From assembly GCF_900141835.1 (NCBI RefSeq), contig NZ_FQZD01000036.1, forward strand, positions 1 to 37,488: a DNA stretch of 37,488 bases, in the 5' to 3' direction. Every line of letters begins with the position of its first letter. Position 1 is the first letter of the stretch. A program made the position numbers and the translations under genes. Of this stretch, positions 1-7,081 are shown piece by piece. The DNA comes from Propionispora hippei DSM 15287. GTDB lineage: Bacteria > Bacillota > Negativicutes > Propionisporales > Propionisporaceae. The notes beneath the pieces are model-generated. The model was not told the origin of the DNA. It was given only the letters and a program-made list of their open reading frames with translations, and searched no databases.

Positions 1-234
1 GTCACAAAGGAAGCGGAGCTGACAGTTCTTTTTAAGAAGGCAGGGAAGCTTCCTGGCAAGACTTTCCCGCTCGGGAAAGTAGCGATATTTCTTGATTTCC
101 TTAGCCACTGTACTGGGATGCTTAGTGATTTTTCTGGCAATAGAAGCCAGAGATTCACCGTCCAATAAGCCTTTCTCAATCTTAATGCGTTGGGTCGTTG
201 ACAAGTGTTTGCCATCATACTTCGTGTTAGCCAT
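1..234 (-). CDS. IS30-family transposase, N-terminal part (cut by window edge)
   Basis: Reading leftwards from an ATG at 234, an open frame of 78 codons runs off the window. It begins MANTKYDGKHLSTTQRIKIE and continues with a helix-turn-helix-like stretch (SLASIARKITKHPSTVAKEI). This is the typical N-terminal DNA-binding region of IS30-family transposases, which continues to a DDE catalytic domain outside the window. A strong Shine-Dalgarno sequence (AGGAGGT) lies about 6-8 bases upstream on the minus strand. The family assignment rests on recognising this N-terminus. Whether the gene is intact cannot be judged from here. Confidence 0.8.
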   Translation of the reverse strand, partial: MANTKYDGKHLSTTQRIKIEKGLLDGESLASIARKITKHPSTVAKEIKKYRYFPERESLARKLPCLLKKNCQLRFLCD

Positions 235-310
235 AATGACCTCCTGTGTTGCGGAGGAATCCACTGCCTATTCATTGTACCAAAAAGTAGTGCAAGACTA
301 ACAGCATCAA
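1..310 (-). mobile_element. End of an IS30-like insertion sequence
   Basis: The transposase start at 234 implies that the 5' end of the element lies a little to its right. I could not define the terminal inverted repeat, because the partner end is outside the window. The right border, somewhere around 290-345, is therefore a guess. Confidence 0.5.
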
Positions 311-376
311 ACACGAATTAACTACTGCAATCAAGAACTTACCTTTTCATTTTACCGCCGTTTTTGTAAAAACCGC

Positions 377-407
377 TTGACATGGAGTTCACTCCAGATG
401 CTAAACT
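377..407 (+). promoter_or_regulatory. MerR-family-type promoter/operator with 19-bp spacer
   Basis: A -35 box TTGACA (377-382) and a -10 box TAAACT (402-407) are separated by 19 bp. The spacer carries a perfect dyad, TGGAGT-TC-ACTCCA, at 383-396. An over-long spacer with a central dyad is the hallmark of promoters twisted open by MerR-family activators, and this half-site resembles the AdhR/NmlR-type operator. The first gene downstream is the aldo/keto reductase at 558. No merR gene is visible, so the regulator must lie elsewhere or have been separated by the IS30 insertion. Confidence 0.75.
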
Positions 408-464
408 AGGTTTTAAAAGAGTAAGACAATGCCTGAATTAGGCCATCCCTTTTCCGGCATTTAG

Positions 465-527
465 TTAGGATGTGTCTTCAAATGATCAAAATATCCACCG
501 GCAGCGTCTTTTGAAGACACTCCCTAA
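465..527 (+). repeat. Short MITE-like element in the leader of the aldo/keto reductase gene
   Basis: The ends are 18-base inverted repeats: TTAGGATGTGTCTTCAAA at 465-482 and the complement of TTAGGGAGTGTCTTCAAA at 510-527. They match at 16 of 18 positions, with the inner 11 bases perfect. The left end matches the left end of the longer element at 36388-36547 at 15 of 18 positions. It lies between the MerR-type promoter and its presumed target gene. It carries no coding potential. Confidence 0.6.
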
Positions 528-557
528 GCATTCCGTAACAACATGGAGGGGTATAAC

Positions 558-1679
558 ATGGAAGCGAAAAAATTAGGCTTTGGCTTTATGCGATTGCCGC
601 TGATTAAGCAGGATGATCCGACCAGTGTTGATTTCCCCGAGTTGAATCAGATGGTCGATCTGTTTCTGGAGAGAGGCTTTACTTATTTTGATACTGCCTA
701 TATGTATCATTCCGGCAAGAGCGAAATCGCCTTGCGCGAAGCCTTGATCAAGCGCCATCCGCGCGACCGATTTACGGTGGCCAGCAAATTGCCGACGATG
801 TTTCTCAAAGTCGAGGAAGATCAAGAGCGCATTTTTAATGAGCAATTAGAAAAATGCGGTGTTGATTACTTCGATTATTATTTGATTCACAACCTGGGCG
901 TAACCAATTACGAAACAGCCAAACGATTGGACAGCTTCGGCTTTGTGCAGCAAAAGAAGCGGGAAGGCAAGGCCGGAAAAGTCGGTTTCTCCTATCATGA
1001 CAATGCTGCTTTGCTTGACGAAATTCTGACGGCCCATCCGGAAGTGGACTTTGTGCAACTGCAGATTAATTACCTGGATTGGGATAATGACAGTATCCAG
1101 TCCAGGAAGTGCTACGAAGTGGCGCGCAAACACAATAAACCGATTATTGTGATGGAGCCTGTCAAAGGCGGGGCGCTGGCCAAGGTAGCGGAAAAAGCGG
1201 AAGCGCTGTTCAAGGGGTACCGGCCGGACTTATCGGTTCCGTCCTGGGCGGTACGGTATGCTGCCAGTCTGGACGGGGTTATGATGGTACTGAGCGGGAT
1301 GTCCGATAAGGAGCAGCTGTTGGACAATACGGAGTACATGAGCGACTTTCAGCCGCTTAGCCAGGCAGAGCAGGCTATCATCGAACAGGCGGTTACGATT
1401 ATTAATGAGGCGATTGCCATTCCCTGCACCGCCTGCCAGTACTGTGTGGATGAATGTCCGAAAAATATAGCGATTCCCAAGTATTTTGCGCTGTACAATA
1501 CGGAAAAGCAAGCGGTGAGCAAGGGCTTTTCCCTGCAGCAGCTCTACTACAATAACTACACCAAAATCCATGGCAAGGCTTCGGAATGTATTGCCTGCAG
1601 GCAATGTGAGCGCCATTGCCCGCAGCATATTGAAATTACCAAGTGCCTGGAGGATGTGGCCCGGGTCTTTGAAGCATAA
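558..1679 (+). CDS. Aldo/keto reductase with C-terminal [4Fe-4S] ferredoxin domain
   Basis: A 373-residue oxidoreductase. The N-terminal aldo/keto reductase barrel keeps the catalytic set: D45 and Y50 in FDTAYMY, K77 in ASKLP and H111 in YYLIHN. The C-terminus has two ferredoxin-type cysteine clusters, [12 protein letters not shown] (C290, 293, 296, 300) and [12 protein letters not shown] (C344, 347, 350, 354). This matches the COG1453-type family of 'predicted oxidoreductases', which combine NAD(P)-dependent carbonyl reduction with Fe-S clusters in anaerobes; the substrate is unknown. An ATG at 543 is in frame but lacks a ribosome site. GGAGGGG at 546-551 places the real start at 558. The MerR-type promoter at 377-407 suggests induction by a reactive carbonyl, electrophile or redox signal (inference). 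Confidence 0.9.
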   Translation: MEAKKLGFGFMRLPLIKQDDPTSVDFPELNQMVDLFLERGFTYFDTAYMYHSGKSEIALREALIKRHPRDRFTVASKLPTMFLKVEEDQERIFNEQLEKCGVDYFDYYLIHNLGVTNYETAKRLDSFGFVQQKKREGKAGKVGFSYHDNAALLDEILTAHPEVDFVQLQINYLDWDNDSIQSRKCYEVARKHNKPIIVMEPVKGGALAKVAEKAEALFKGYRPDLSVPSWAVRYAASLDGVMMVLSGMSDKEQLLDNTEYMSDFQPLSQAEQAIIEQAVTIINEAIAIPCTACQYCVDECPKNIAIPKYFALYNTEKQAVSKGFSLQQLYYNNYTKIHGKASECIACRQCERHCPQHIEITKCLEDVARVFEA

Positions 1680-1771
1680 CTTTCATTTTTCTCGGCGGGA
1701 GAGTAACCTCTAACGTTCATCCGACATAGGATACAGTAGATTCTGTATTAAGCTATGAGGAGGTTATAATC

Positions 1772-1888
1772 ATGCGTTGGGGTGGAAATGGTGGCTTTGG
1801 ACCAGGAGGTAGCTGGTTTATTATCATTATTATTATTTTGTTGTTGTTTTGCTGCTGCTGTAACGATAATGACACGTCGACCTGTTGA
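1772..1888 (+). CDS. Tiny Gly-rich/Ile-rich single-span protein (38 aa)
   Basis: A 38-codon gene with a good ribosome site (GAGGAGG, 1757-1763) and a strong terminator at 1932-1970. The product has three blocks: a Gly/Trp/Phe-rich head (GGNGGFGPGGSW), a hydrophobic run of six Ile then LLLF, and a tail with four consecutive Cys followed by a polar NDNDTSTC end. The same architecture recurs in the 35-aa product at 27697-27804. Layout and composition recall YjcZ-type small sporulation proteins, but I cannot confirm that family. It probably sits in a membrane. The Cys4 run is unusual and could be a thiol or metal site. Confidence 0.7.
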   Translation: MRWGGNGGFGPGGSWFIIIIIILLLFCCCCNDNDTSTC

Positions 1889-1931
1889 GTTCCCATAAAT
1901 AGATAGGCTGTGTCTTTACATGTAGCATGAG

Positions 1932-1970
1932 GAAACTCACCTTGCCAATCCGGAAGGTGAGTTTCTTTTT
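1932..1970 (+). terminator. Bidirectional rho-independent terminator
   Basis: A perfect 12-bp stem (1932-1943 with 1954-1965), a 10-base loop, and a T-run at 1966-1970. It ends the tiny gene at 1772. It lies just past the stop of the opposing gene at 1974-2147, so it may serve both strands. Confidence 0.85.
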
Positions 1971-1973
1971 ATT

Positions 1974-2147
1974 TCATTCTTCTTTGCCGGGAATTGCCGG
2001 ATTGCCGCGAACCGGTTTGCTCGCCCGGCGAACTGCCGCCAGAGCGTGCCGTATGACTTCATCCACTTGATGTTTGTTTAAGCCAAAAGGACGAACCATT
2101 GACTTGACTTCGTTGCGGAACTTTTGCTCATTAAAATCAATTACCAA
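1974..2147 (-). CDS. Small conserved-looking hypothetical protein (57 aa)
   Basis: A short minus-strand gene whose product reads like a soluble helical protein: LVIDFNEQKFRNEVKSMVRP, then GLNKHQVDEVIRHALAAVRR and a basic/proline tail. I do not recognise the family. AAGGGG lies immediately before a GTG at 2156 but about 8 bases before the TTG at 2147, so TTG is the better start. A fair promoter lies upstream at 2178-2207, and the hairpin at 1932-1965 provides a terminator. These signals and the normal amino-acid composition suggest a real gene, though it could be spurious. Confidence 0.55.
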   Translation of the reverse strand: MVIDFNEQKFRNEVKSMVRPFGLNKHQVDEVIRHALAAVRRASKPVRGNPAIPGKEE

Positions 2148-2177
2148 CAGGACCACCCCTTATTGTGTCTTTACTTT

Positions 2178-2207
2178 ATTATACGGATGAGCCGGCGGGA
2201 AGGTGAA
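2178..2207 (-). promoter_or_regulatory. Possible sigma-A promoter of the 57-aa gene
   Basis: On the minus strand TTCACC (2207-2202) and TATAAT (2183-2178) are 18 bp apart. The -10 is consensus and the -35 is weak. It is correctly placed 30 bp before the gene at 1974-2147. Confidence 0.45.
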
Positions 2208-2256
2208 CTGTAAAATTTCTTTATGTTACCTGGTAGTCTGTAATCCCTAATTCTTA

Positions 2257-2535
2257 GTGTTCTTACGAGATCTTTCCGCCCTGCTTAGTTGCCGTCGGCT
2301 TGCGTATTCCCGATATGCGCACCTCCTCCGTCTTGCAGGACGAAAAATCTCTCGCAATTCATTCTATAGGTTTAGAGTTTACAGATCTCTAGTGCTCCAT
2401 AAACCTTGTAAACAGAAATTGCTGACGGTCAAAATTTCGTCAGCCGGCGTGGTCGTCAGTCGACATATAGGCGTCTTGGCTGACAAAACTTTGCCTCGCC
2501 GCAGCTTCCAGTTTCAAAGTTGGCGGAGCAGCAAA
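2257..2535 (+). repeat. Dispersed repeat family R2, copy 1 (plus a second related segment)
   Basis: Within the 470-base spacer before dxs, 2262-2365 aligns along its length with 35110-35205. Shared landmarks are a GTYGTCGRCTTRC-like core, then CTCCTCCGTYTTGC, then ACGAAAAAW-TCYCGCAA. A further segment, 2440-2515, repeats the GGTCGTC-GTCGAC-AT...GGCGTC core and contains TTTCAAAGTTGGCG, which also occurs at 35215-35228. A 126-codon frame across the area has no homology or composition I would trust, so I treat the region as noncoding. No clear dxs promoter was found inside it. Confidence 0.55.
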
Positions 2536-2621
2536 AATGAACTTTTGTGCAAAATGGCAGGGGATTTCTTCCAACATGGCGAACTATATTCTGGTATTAG
2601 TTTCAGGAGGGAGAACGAATT

Positions 2622-4511
2622 TTGCATACTTTCTTAGAACGTGTCAACAGTCCGCAAGATATTAAGAAGCTGACTTTTGCCGAACTTACTTTGCTGGCGG
2701 GAGAAATCCGCAGCCTGATTATTGAAACGGTAGCCCGGTCAGGCGGCCATCTGGCTCCCAATCTGGGGGTGGTGGAGCTTACCCTGGCTTTGCATAAAGT
2801 GTTTGACAGCCCACAGGATAAAATGATCTGGGATGTGGGTCACCAGTCTTATGTCCATAAAATATTGACGGGGCGGGGCGGTGCCTTGCATGAGTTGCGG
2901 CAAATGGGCGGTATCAGCGGCTTCCCGAAGCGCAGTGAAAGCGAACATGACGCGTTTGCCACCGGCCACGCCAGTACGTCCATCTCGGCGGCTGTCGGCA
3001 TGGCGGTGGCGCGGGATATGTCGGGACAGGACAATCACGTGTTGGCGGTAATCGGCGACGGGTCGTTGACTGGCGGGCAAGCTTATGAAGCTTTGAATCA
3101 CGCCGGGCATATCGGCACCAAACTGATTGTGGTACTGAATGACAATGAGATGTCCATTGCCAGGAATGTAGGCGCCATGTCCGGCTATCTTGCCAAAATA
3201 CGGACGGCTCCCGGTTATGCGAAGGTCAAACAAGACCTTGAACATTTGCTGCGGCGTATTCCCTCGATCGGTGACCGGATGGTTCAGACGGCGGAGCGGC
3301 TGAAAGACAGTGTGCGGCATTTCTTTATTCCGGGGATGCTGTTTGAAGAGTTGGGTTTTACCTATCTCGGTCCGATCGACGGACACGACCTGGCCGACCT
3401 GACCGGACTGTTGGAAAAAGCAAAGCAAATGAGCGGCCCCGTTGTCCTCCATGTGCTGACCCGCAAGGGAAAAGGATATGCTCCAGCCGAACGAAATGCC
3501 GATATCTTTCATGGGGTAGGACCTTTTCATGCGGCCACCGGCGAGATTATCAAAAAGGACGGACCACCCACCTATACCCGGGTATTTGGTGACACCTTGC
3601 TGACCCTGGCGGAAGCCGATAAAAATATAGCCGCCATTACGGCAGCTATGCCGGAAGGAACGGGGCTAAAAGCTTTTGCCGGCCGTTTCCCGGCCCGTTT
3701 TTTTGATGTAGGTATTGCCGAACCTCATGCGGTGACCATGGCGGCGGCGATGGCCTGTGAGGGGAAGAAACCGGTCATTGCGCTTTATTCCACCTTTGGC
3801 CAGCGGGCTTATGATCAGGTGCTGCACGATGTCTGTCTGCAGGAGCTGCCGGTGGTGCTAGCTCTTGACCGGGCCGGTCTGGTAGGGGAAGACGGTCCGA
3901 CGCATCACGGTGTGTTTGATTATTCCTATCTCCGGCATATACCCAATCTGATCTGCATGGCTCCGAAGGACGAGGGGGAACTGCGACATATGCTGTATAC
4001 GGCGCTGCAGGGAAATCGGCCGGTAGCCCTGCGCTACCCGCGAGGCAGCGGGATCGGGATCGGGGTCGATTTGAGTGAACCGCTGCAGGTTTTGCCTGTC
4101 GGGCAGGCCGAAGTATTACGGCTGGGGCGGGATGTTAACCTGGTTGCTATCGGCTCCATGGTAAACCCCTGCCAACAAGCTGCCGCGCAATTGCAGGAAC
4201 AGGGTATTGACGCCGGGGTAGTCAATGCCCGCTTTGTTAAACCGCTGGACCGGTCAGTTATTCACCTGTTAGCGGAAACCGGTCCGTTGATTACGGTGGA
4301 GGAAAATGTGCTGGCTGGCGGCTTTGGATCTGCCGTTCTGGAATGTCTTAGCGACCAGGGGCTGGCGGGTAGCCGTGTGCTGCGCCTGGGGCTGCCGGAT
4401 GAGTTTATTGAGCATGGCGCTCATGCCCTGCTGCTAAAAAAGTATAGTCTCGACGCCAACGGCATTGCCAGGCAGACAGCAGGGTTTTTGCGGCAGCTCT
4501 TTCCGGAATAA
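2622..4511 (+). CDS. dxs: 1-deoxy-D-xylulose-5-phosphate synthase
   Basis: A 629-residue thiamine-diphosphate enzyme that condenses pyruvate and glyceraldehyde-3-phosphate, the first step of the MEP isoprenoid pathway. The length is normal for DXS. Visible signatures are [10 protein letters not shown] (H74), the TPP-binding [18 protein letters not shown] (from G145) with its N173-D-N175, the transketolase-type [15 protein letters not shown] with the catalytic Glu, and [15 protein letters not shown]. The start is TTG at 2622, preceded by AGGAGG at 2605-2610. It stands alone, without the xseA/xseB/ispA neighbours often seen with dxs. Its cofactor is TPP, and the next gene has a TPP riboswitch, but a clear spacer separates them. 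Confidence 0.95.
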   Translation: MHTFLERVNSPQDIKKLTFAELTLLAGEIRSLIIETVARSGGHLAPNLGVVELTLALHKVFDSPQDKMIWDVGHQSYVHKILTGRGGALHELRQMGGISGFPKRSESEHDAFATGHASTSISAAVGMAVARDMSGQDNHVLAVIGDGSLTGGQAYEALNHAGHIGTKLIVVLNDNEMSIARNVGAMSGYLAKIRTAPGYAKVKQDLEHLLRRIPSIGDRMVQTAERLKDSVRHFFIPGMLFEELGFTYLGPIDGHDLADLTGLLEKAKQMSGPVVLHVLTRKGKGYAPAERNADIFHGVGPFHAATGEIIKKDGPPTYTRVFGDTLLTLAEADKNIAAITAAMPEGTGLKAFAGRFPARFFDVGIAEPHAVTMAAAMACEGKKPVIALYSTFGQRAYDQVLHDVCLQELPVVLALDRAGLVGEDGPTHHGVFDYSYLRHIPNLICMAPKDEGELRHMLYTALQGNRPVALRYPRGSGIGIGVDLSEPLQVLPVGQAEVLRLGRDVNLVAIGSMVNPCQQAAAQLQEQGIDAGVVNARFVKPLDRSVIHLLAETGPLITVEENVLAGGFGSAVLECLSDQGLAGSRVLRLGLPDEFIEHGAHALLLKKYSLDANGIARQTAGFLRQLFPE

Positions 4512-4561
4512 ATTGACCTTTTGATAAATCTGTGATACGCTGATACCAATTACATACCTGT

Positions 4562-4652
4562 CACAGGGGGCTGGGAAGGCCGGCTGAGATATAGACCCGA
4601 TATGTCTATGACCTGTAACCTGATCTGGATAATGCCAGCGGAGGGATGACGG
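4562..4652 (+). promoter_or_regulatory. TPP (THI-box) riboswitch
   Basis: The canonical conserved blocks are present in order: a GGGGGCTGGGAAGGC stem segment, GGCTGAGA, ACCCGA, and then the THI-box core ACCTGATCTGGATAATGCCAGCG-AGGGA at 4618-4647. TPP binding to this aptamer normally closes a downstream terminator, and one is present at 4678-4703. The controlled gene is the transporter at 4859. Confidence 0.97.
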
Positions 4653-4677
4653 ATAGAAGGGCCTGTTTTTAACCGTT

Positions 4678-4703
4678 AGCATCCGTGAGGATGCTTTTTT
4701 TAT
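4678..4703 (+). terminator. Expression-platform terminator of the TPP riboswitch
   Basis: AGCATCC (4678-4684), a GTGA loop, and GGATGCT (4689-4695), followed by a run of T. It is 25 bases past the aptamer and 160 bases before the transporter gene, the usual place for transcriptional OFF control by TPP. Confidence 0.85.
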
Positions 4704-4858
4704 TGACTGGGCTGATGGGAATTGAAAGCAGTTTTTTTATCCCGTAGGATGTAATACTGAACTTCCACTAAAAGCTTGGGGTCTTTGCAGTCTTTCTAAT
4801 CTTTTAATGGGAGCCAGGATAAGAAAATCAATGGTTGTTAGGAAAGGAACGAACTAAG

Positions 4859-6073
4859 ATGCAGGAAAATAACCGGACGGTACGGGGAAGTCATTTTTTA
4901 TTTTTATGGTTTGGTGCGGCGGTATCAATCGCTGAGATTATGACCGGCGGACTATTGGCGCCGCTGGGATTTAAGCAGGGGCTGCTGGCGGTGATCCTCG
5001 GTCATCTGGCCGGAACGACGCTGCTGGCCTTGGGCGGCTACATTGGTGCCCGCGAGGGAATTCCAGCTTTATTTTCTACGCGAATTTCTTTTGGGGTATA
5101 TGGCTCTTATCTTTTTTCTGCTTTAAATATTTTGCAACTGGTGGGTTGGACGGCAGTCATGATCATTTCAGCCGCCCGTTCAGCCAATGATGTGACCAGG
5201 CTGTTGTGGGGCTGGGACCAGCTGCAAGTATGGAGTCTTTTTATTGGCGCGCTGGTGGCTCTATGGATTGCGCTGGGCCGCGAAGGAGGCTGGAAAAAAC
5301 TGAATATGGCTGCAGTGGTATTACTGCTGGGCGTAACGGCGCTGTTGAGCCAGGTAGTCTTTCATGATACCGGCGCTTTGACCAAAGAGGCGGTTGGCGG
5401 CATATCTTTTGGCGGGGCGTTGGAGCTGAGCGTGGTTATGCCGTTATCCTGGCTGCCGCTGATCGCCGACTACACCCGTTTTGCCCAAAGCCGCCAGGGT
5501 GCCGTGTGGGGCAGTTGGGCCGGCTATTTTATTGGCAGCTGCTGGATGTATATTATCGGCCTGGGGGCGGCGCTGGTGAGCGGCAGTGCCGATCCGTCGG
5601 CCATGATGCTGGCCGCCGGTCTGGGCTTTGGCGCCCTGGGCATTATTGTGCTGGCCACTGTGACGACTACGTTTATGGATGCCTATTCCGCCGGCGTCAG
5701 TTTTGCCAATCTGGTGCCGGCCTGGAATGAAAAATGGATGGCGTTAGTACTGACGGCAATTGGTACGGCACTGGCGCTTGCGGTGGATATGGAACTTTAT
5801 CAGGACTTTTTGCTGGCCATTGGCTCAGTTTTTGCACCGCTGTTTGCTGTTCTGTTCAGCGATTATTTCTGGCACGGCCGCCGGCAGGTGACAGCAGGTC
5901 TCTTGGTTGACTGGCCGGCGTTGGCCGTTTGGGGTATTGGGGTTTGGCTGTATTATCAAATGCTGGAGGTTGATTTTATCGCCGGCGCGACCATACCGGT
6001 CATGGTTATCTCAGCCATATTGCTTAAGCTGGTGCGCCAAGTGGGAGGACAGCAAAAACAGGCCGGCAGATAA
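4859..6073 (+). CDS. cytX: NCS1-family transporter, CytX type (thiamine pyrimidine precursor uptake)
   Basis: A 404-residue polytopic membrane protein with about 12 hydrophobic spans and the NCS1 (purine-cytosine permease) layout. Its N-terminus, FLFLWFGAAVSIAEIMTGG, is typical of CytX proteins. Family knowledge together with the TPP riboswitch upstream points to uptake of hydroxymethylpyrimidine or a related thiamine precursor. A TTG at 4835 is in frame, but AGGAAAGGA at 4840-4848 places the start at ATG 4859. No thiamine biosynthesis gene lies beside it in the window. It ends in a terminator that overlaps its stop codon. Confidence 0.88.
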   Translation: MQENNRTVRGSHFLFLWFGAAVSIAEIMTGGLLAPLGFKQGLLAVILGHLAGTTLLALGGYIGAREGIPALFSTRISFGVYGSYLFSALNILQLVGWTAVMIISAARSANDVTRLLWGWDQLQVWSLFIGALVALWIALGREGGWKKLNMAAVVLLLGVTALLSQVVFHDTGALTKEAVGGISFGGALELSVVMPLSWLPLIADYTRFAQSRQGAVWGSWAGYFIGSCWMYIIGLGAALVSGSADPSAMMLAAGLGFGALGIIVLATVTTTFMDAYSAGVSFANLVPAWNEKWMALVLTAIGTALALAVDMELYQDFLLAIGSVFAPLFAVLFSDYFWHGRRQVTAGLLVDWPALAVWGIGVWLYYQMLEVDFIAGATIPVMVISAILLKLVRQVGGQQKQAGR

Positions 6074-6088
6074 CCGGCCTGTTTGGAA
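6056..6088. terminator. Convergent terminator overlapping the cytX stop
   Basis: An 11-bp perfect stem, AAACAGGCCGG (6056-6066) with CCGGCCTGTTT (6074-6084). The cytX TAA lies in the loop. The longer T-run is on the minus-strand side, so it is a better terminator for the opposing gene at 6102-6374. Confidence 0.75.
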
Positions 6089-6101
6089 GAAACAATGTTT
6101 T

Positions 6102-6374
6102 TTAATAGAGTCCGAATTTTTGCGACAGCCAATAACTGGCCGGCTCCTCAATCCAGCCCATGCTGTTGTCGGTAATTTCGGCGACAAACAGCCGGTCCTC
6201 GTGAGCCAGATAGCGGCCGATGGCCTCGAAAATCTGGTTGGCGTCATAGGGGCTGTCCAGCAGCCACACGGACGGCAAGGCCGGTATGGCATCACCCAAG
6301 GCGCGGAGTGCGGCGGTAAGACGGTCATAATCAGGCTGCTGGGAGCCAATGGAAAAGGTAATTGTGTAGATCAT
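6102..6374 (-). CDS. Small SinR/Cas2-like protein, solitary (90 aa)
   Basis: A 90-residue protein that begins with a beta strand (MIYTITFSIG) and continues with YDRLTAALRALG, then LPSVWLLDSPYDANQIFEAI and a closing DRLFVAEITD strand. This order (beta1, helix, xW-L-hydrophobic strand, D-x-N-x-I helix, D-x-LFVxxI strand) is that of the 'SinR-like'/Cas2-fold ferredoxin-like proteins. I see no CRISPR repeats or cas genes nearby. Function is unknown: the family includes metal-dependent nucleases and inactive relatives. Longer upstream reading is possible, but AAAGGA 7 bases before ATG 6374 fixes the start. The gene is convergent with cytX. Confidence 0.65.
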   Translation of the reverse strand: MIYTITFSIGSQQPDYDRLTAALRALGDAIPALPSVWLLDSPYDANQIFEAIGRYLAHEDRLFVAEITDNSMGWIEEPASYWLSQKFGLY

Positions 6375-6596
6375 CGCTTTGTCCTTTCTGTCATATCCTG
6401 TACAATTCGCCGGCACCGGAAAAAAACCTTCCGTTTGATTGCCGGACGTGTTTTCAAAACTATATGAAACGGCCCCTGACAGCGCTATCTGTGCCATACT
6501 TCATTAAAAAATTTGCAATAGGACCACTATTCCTGCAAAAGTTCGCGTGCCCTTTAGGGTATAACTCGTTTGGCGCAAAAATCACTCGCCCTGGAT

Positions 6597-6662
6597 ATTC
6601 CGTTTAGTTTGAAAATGCGCCGTAAGAAAAAACAGCAAAAATAGTTTCAAGCTAAACGGAAT
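6597..6662 (+). repeat. 18-bp inverted repeat in a gene-free stretch
   Basis: 6597-6614 (ATTCCGTTTAGTTTGAAA) and 6645-6662 are inverted complements with one mismatch in 18, separated by 30 A-rich bases. No gene covers 6375-6860. The remaining spacer holds the small-gene promoter area and the hairpin at 6756-6783. The inverted repeat could be an RNA hairpin, an operator or a mobile-element scar. I cannot tell which. Confidence 0.6.
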
Positions 6663-6755
6663 TCAAAGAAAAAAGGGGTATACTAAAAATATCTCGGAGA
6701 TACCGGGACAAATAAAGAGATGTTTTCTCCCTGATTTCATTTCTTTATTTTTTCG

Positions 6756-6787
6756 ACCCCGCAGCCCCGGCCGGCTGCGGGGTTATT
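6756..6787 (+). terminator. GC-rich terminator-like hairpin
   Basis: A perfect 11-bp stem, ACCCCGCAGCC (6756-6766) with GGCTGCGGGGT (6773-6783). The T-tail on the plus strand is short (TATT). On the other strand the hairpin is followed by A/T-rich sequence. With no gene just upstream on the plus strand, it may end an unannotated transcript starting between 6400 and 6700. Confidence 0.55.
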
Positions 6788-6860
6788 CCATTTGGGTTAG
6801 AATTTTTAGACAATCTGTGGTATGATAATAGCAGCTAGAGCAAAAGGGGGAAGCAAGCGT

Positions 6861-7019
6861 TTGTTTAAAAAGCTTTCGACAAAAGATAAAATCTTATCGG
6901 TGCTGTTTGTGGCATGGATTGCTATTTTGGACATTCATAATTTAACCTTTATCCAGATTGCCGGTATCATTGCCATTGTGTTCTATTTTATTGCGTTATA
7001 TAACAAGGTCAAGGAGTAG
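6861..7019 (+). CDS. Small two-span membrane protein (52 aa)
   Basis: The product reads MFKKLSTKDKILSVLFVAWI and onward: a basic head, one hydrophobic segment, a short polar turn (DIHNLTF), a second hydrophobic segment, and a charged NKVKE end. An in-frame ATG at 6822 lies inside a plausible -10 box (TATGAT, 6821-6826). A ribosome site, AAAAGGGGGA (6841-6850), lies 10 bases before TTG 6861, so the TTG is preferred. I do not recognise the family. The gene is followed at once by the strong terminator at 7033-7075. Confidence 0.65.
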   Translation: MFKKLSTKDKILSVLFVAWIAILDIHNLTFIQIAGIIAIVFYFIALYNKVKE

Positions 7020-7032
7020 TTTTTATAAACGG

Positions 7033-7075
7033 AAAAGACCGTGAAGGCAGGAACGCCTGTCTTCACGGTCTTTTT
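7033..7075. terminator. Strong bidirectional terminator
   Basis: A long stem of about 18 bp with a single G-T pair (AAAAGACCGTGAAG-G-CAGG / CCTG-T-CTTCACGGTCTTTT), with T-runs on both sides. It separates the small plus-strand gene from the opposing aminotransferase gene. Confidence 0.9.
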
Positions 7076-7081
7076 ATATTT

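Noticed and set aside
92..301. A 69-codon plus-strand open frame at the left edge
   Set aside because: It is antisense to the recognisable IS30 transposase start and has no ribosome site.
1909..1925. AGGCTGTGTCTTTACA as another end of the MITE-like family
   Set aside because: Only a single short match with no inverted partner; it could easily be chance.
2257..2637. A 126-codon plus-strand open frame before dxs
   Set aside because: It overlaps the dxs start, has no ribosome site and an odd Arg/Ser/Leu composition, and coincides with repeat R2. Treated as noncoding.
2739..3530. A 263-codon minus-strand open frame inside dxs
   Set aside because: It is a mirror of the well-conserved dxs frame; composition is His/Arg/Gln-rich, typical of antisense shadows.
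4512..4858. dxs and cytX as one TPP-controlled operon
   Set aside because: The TPP aptamer and its terminator lie after dxs, so only cytX is downstream of the switch.
6822..6860. ATG at 6822 as the start of the small membrane protein
   Set aside because: It lies in a likely -10 box (TATGAT) and has no ribosome site, while TTG 6861 has one.
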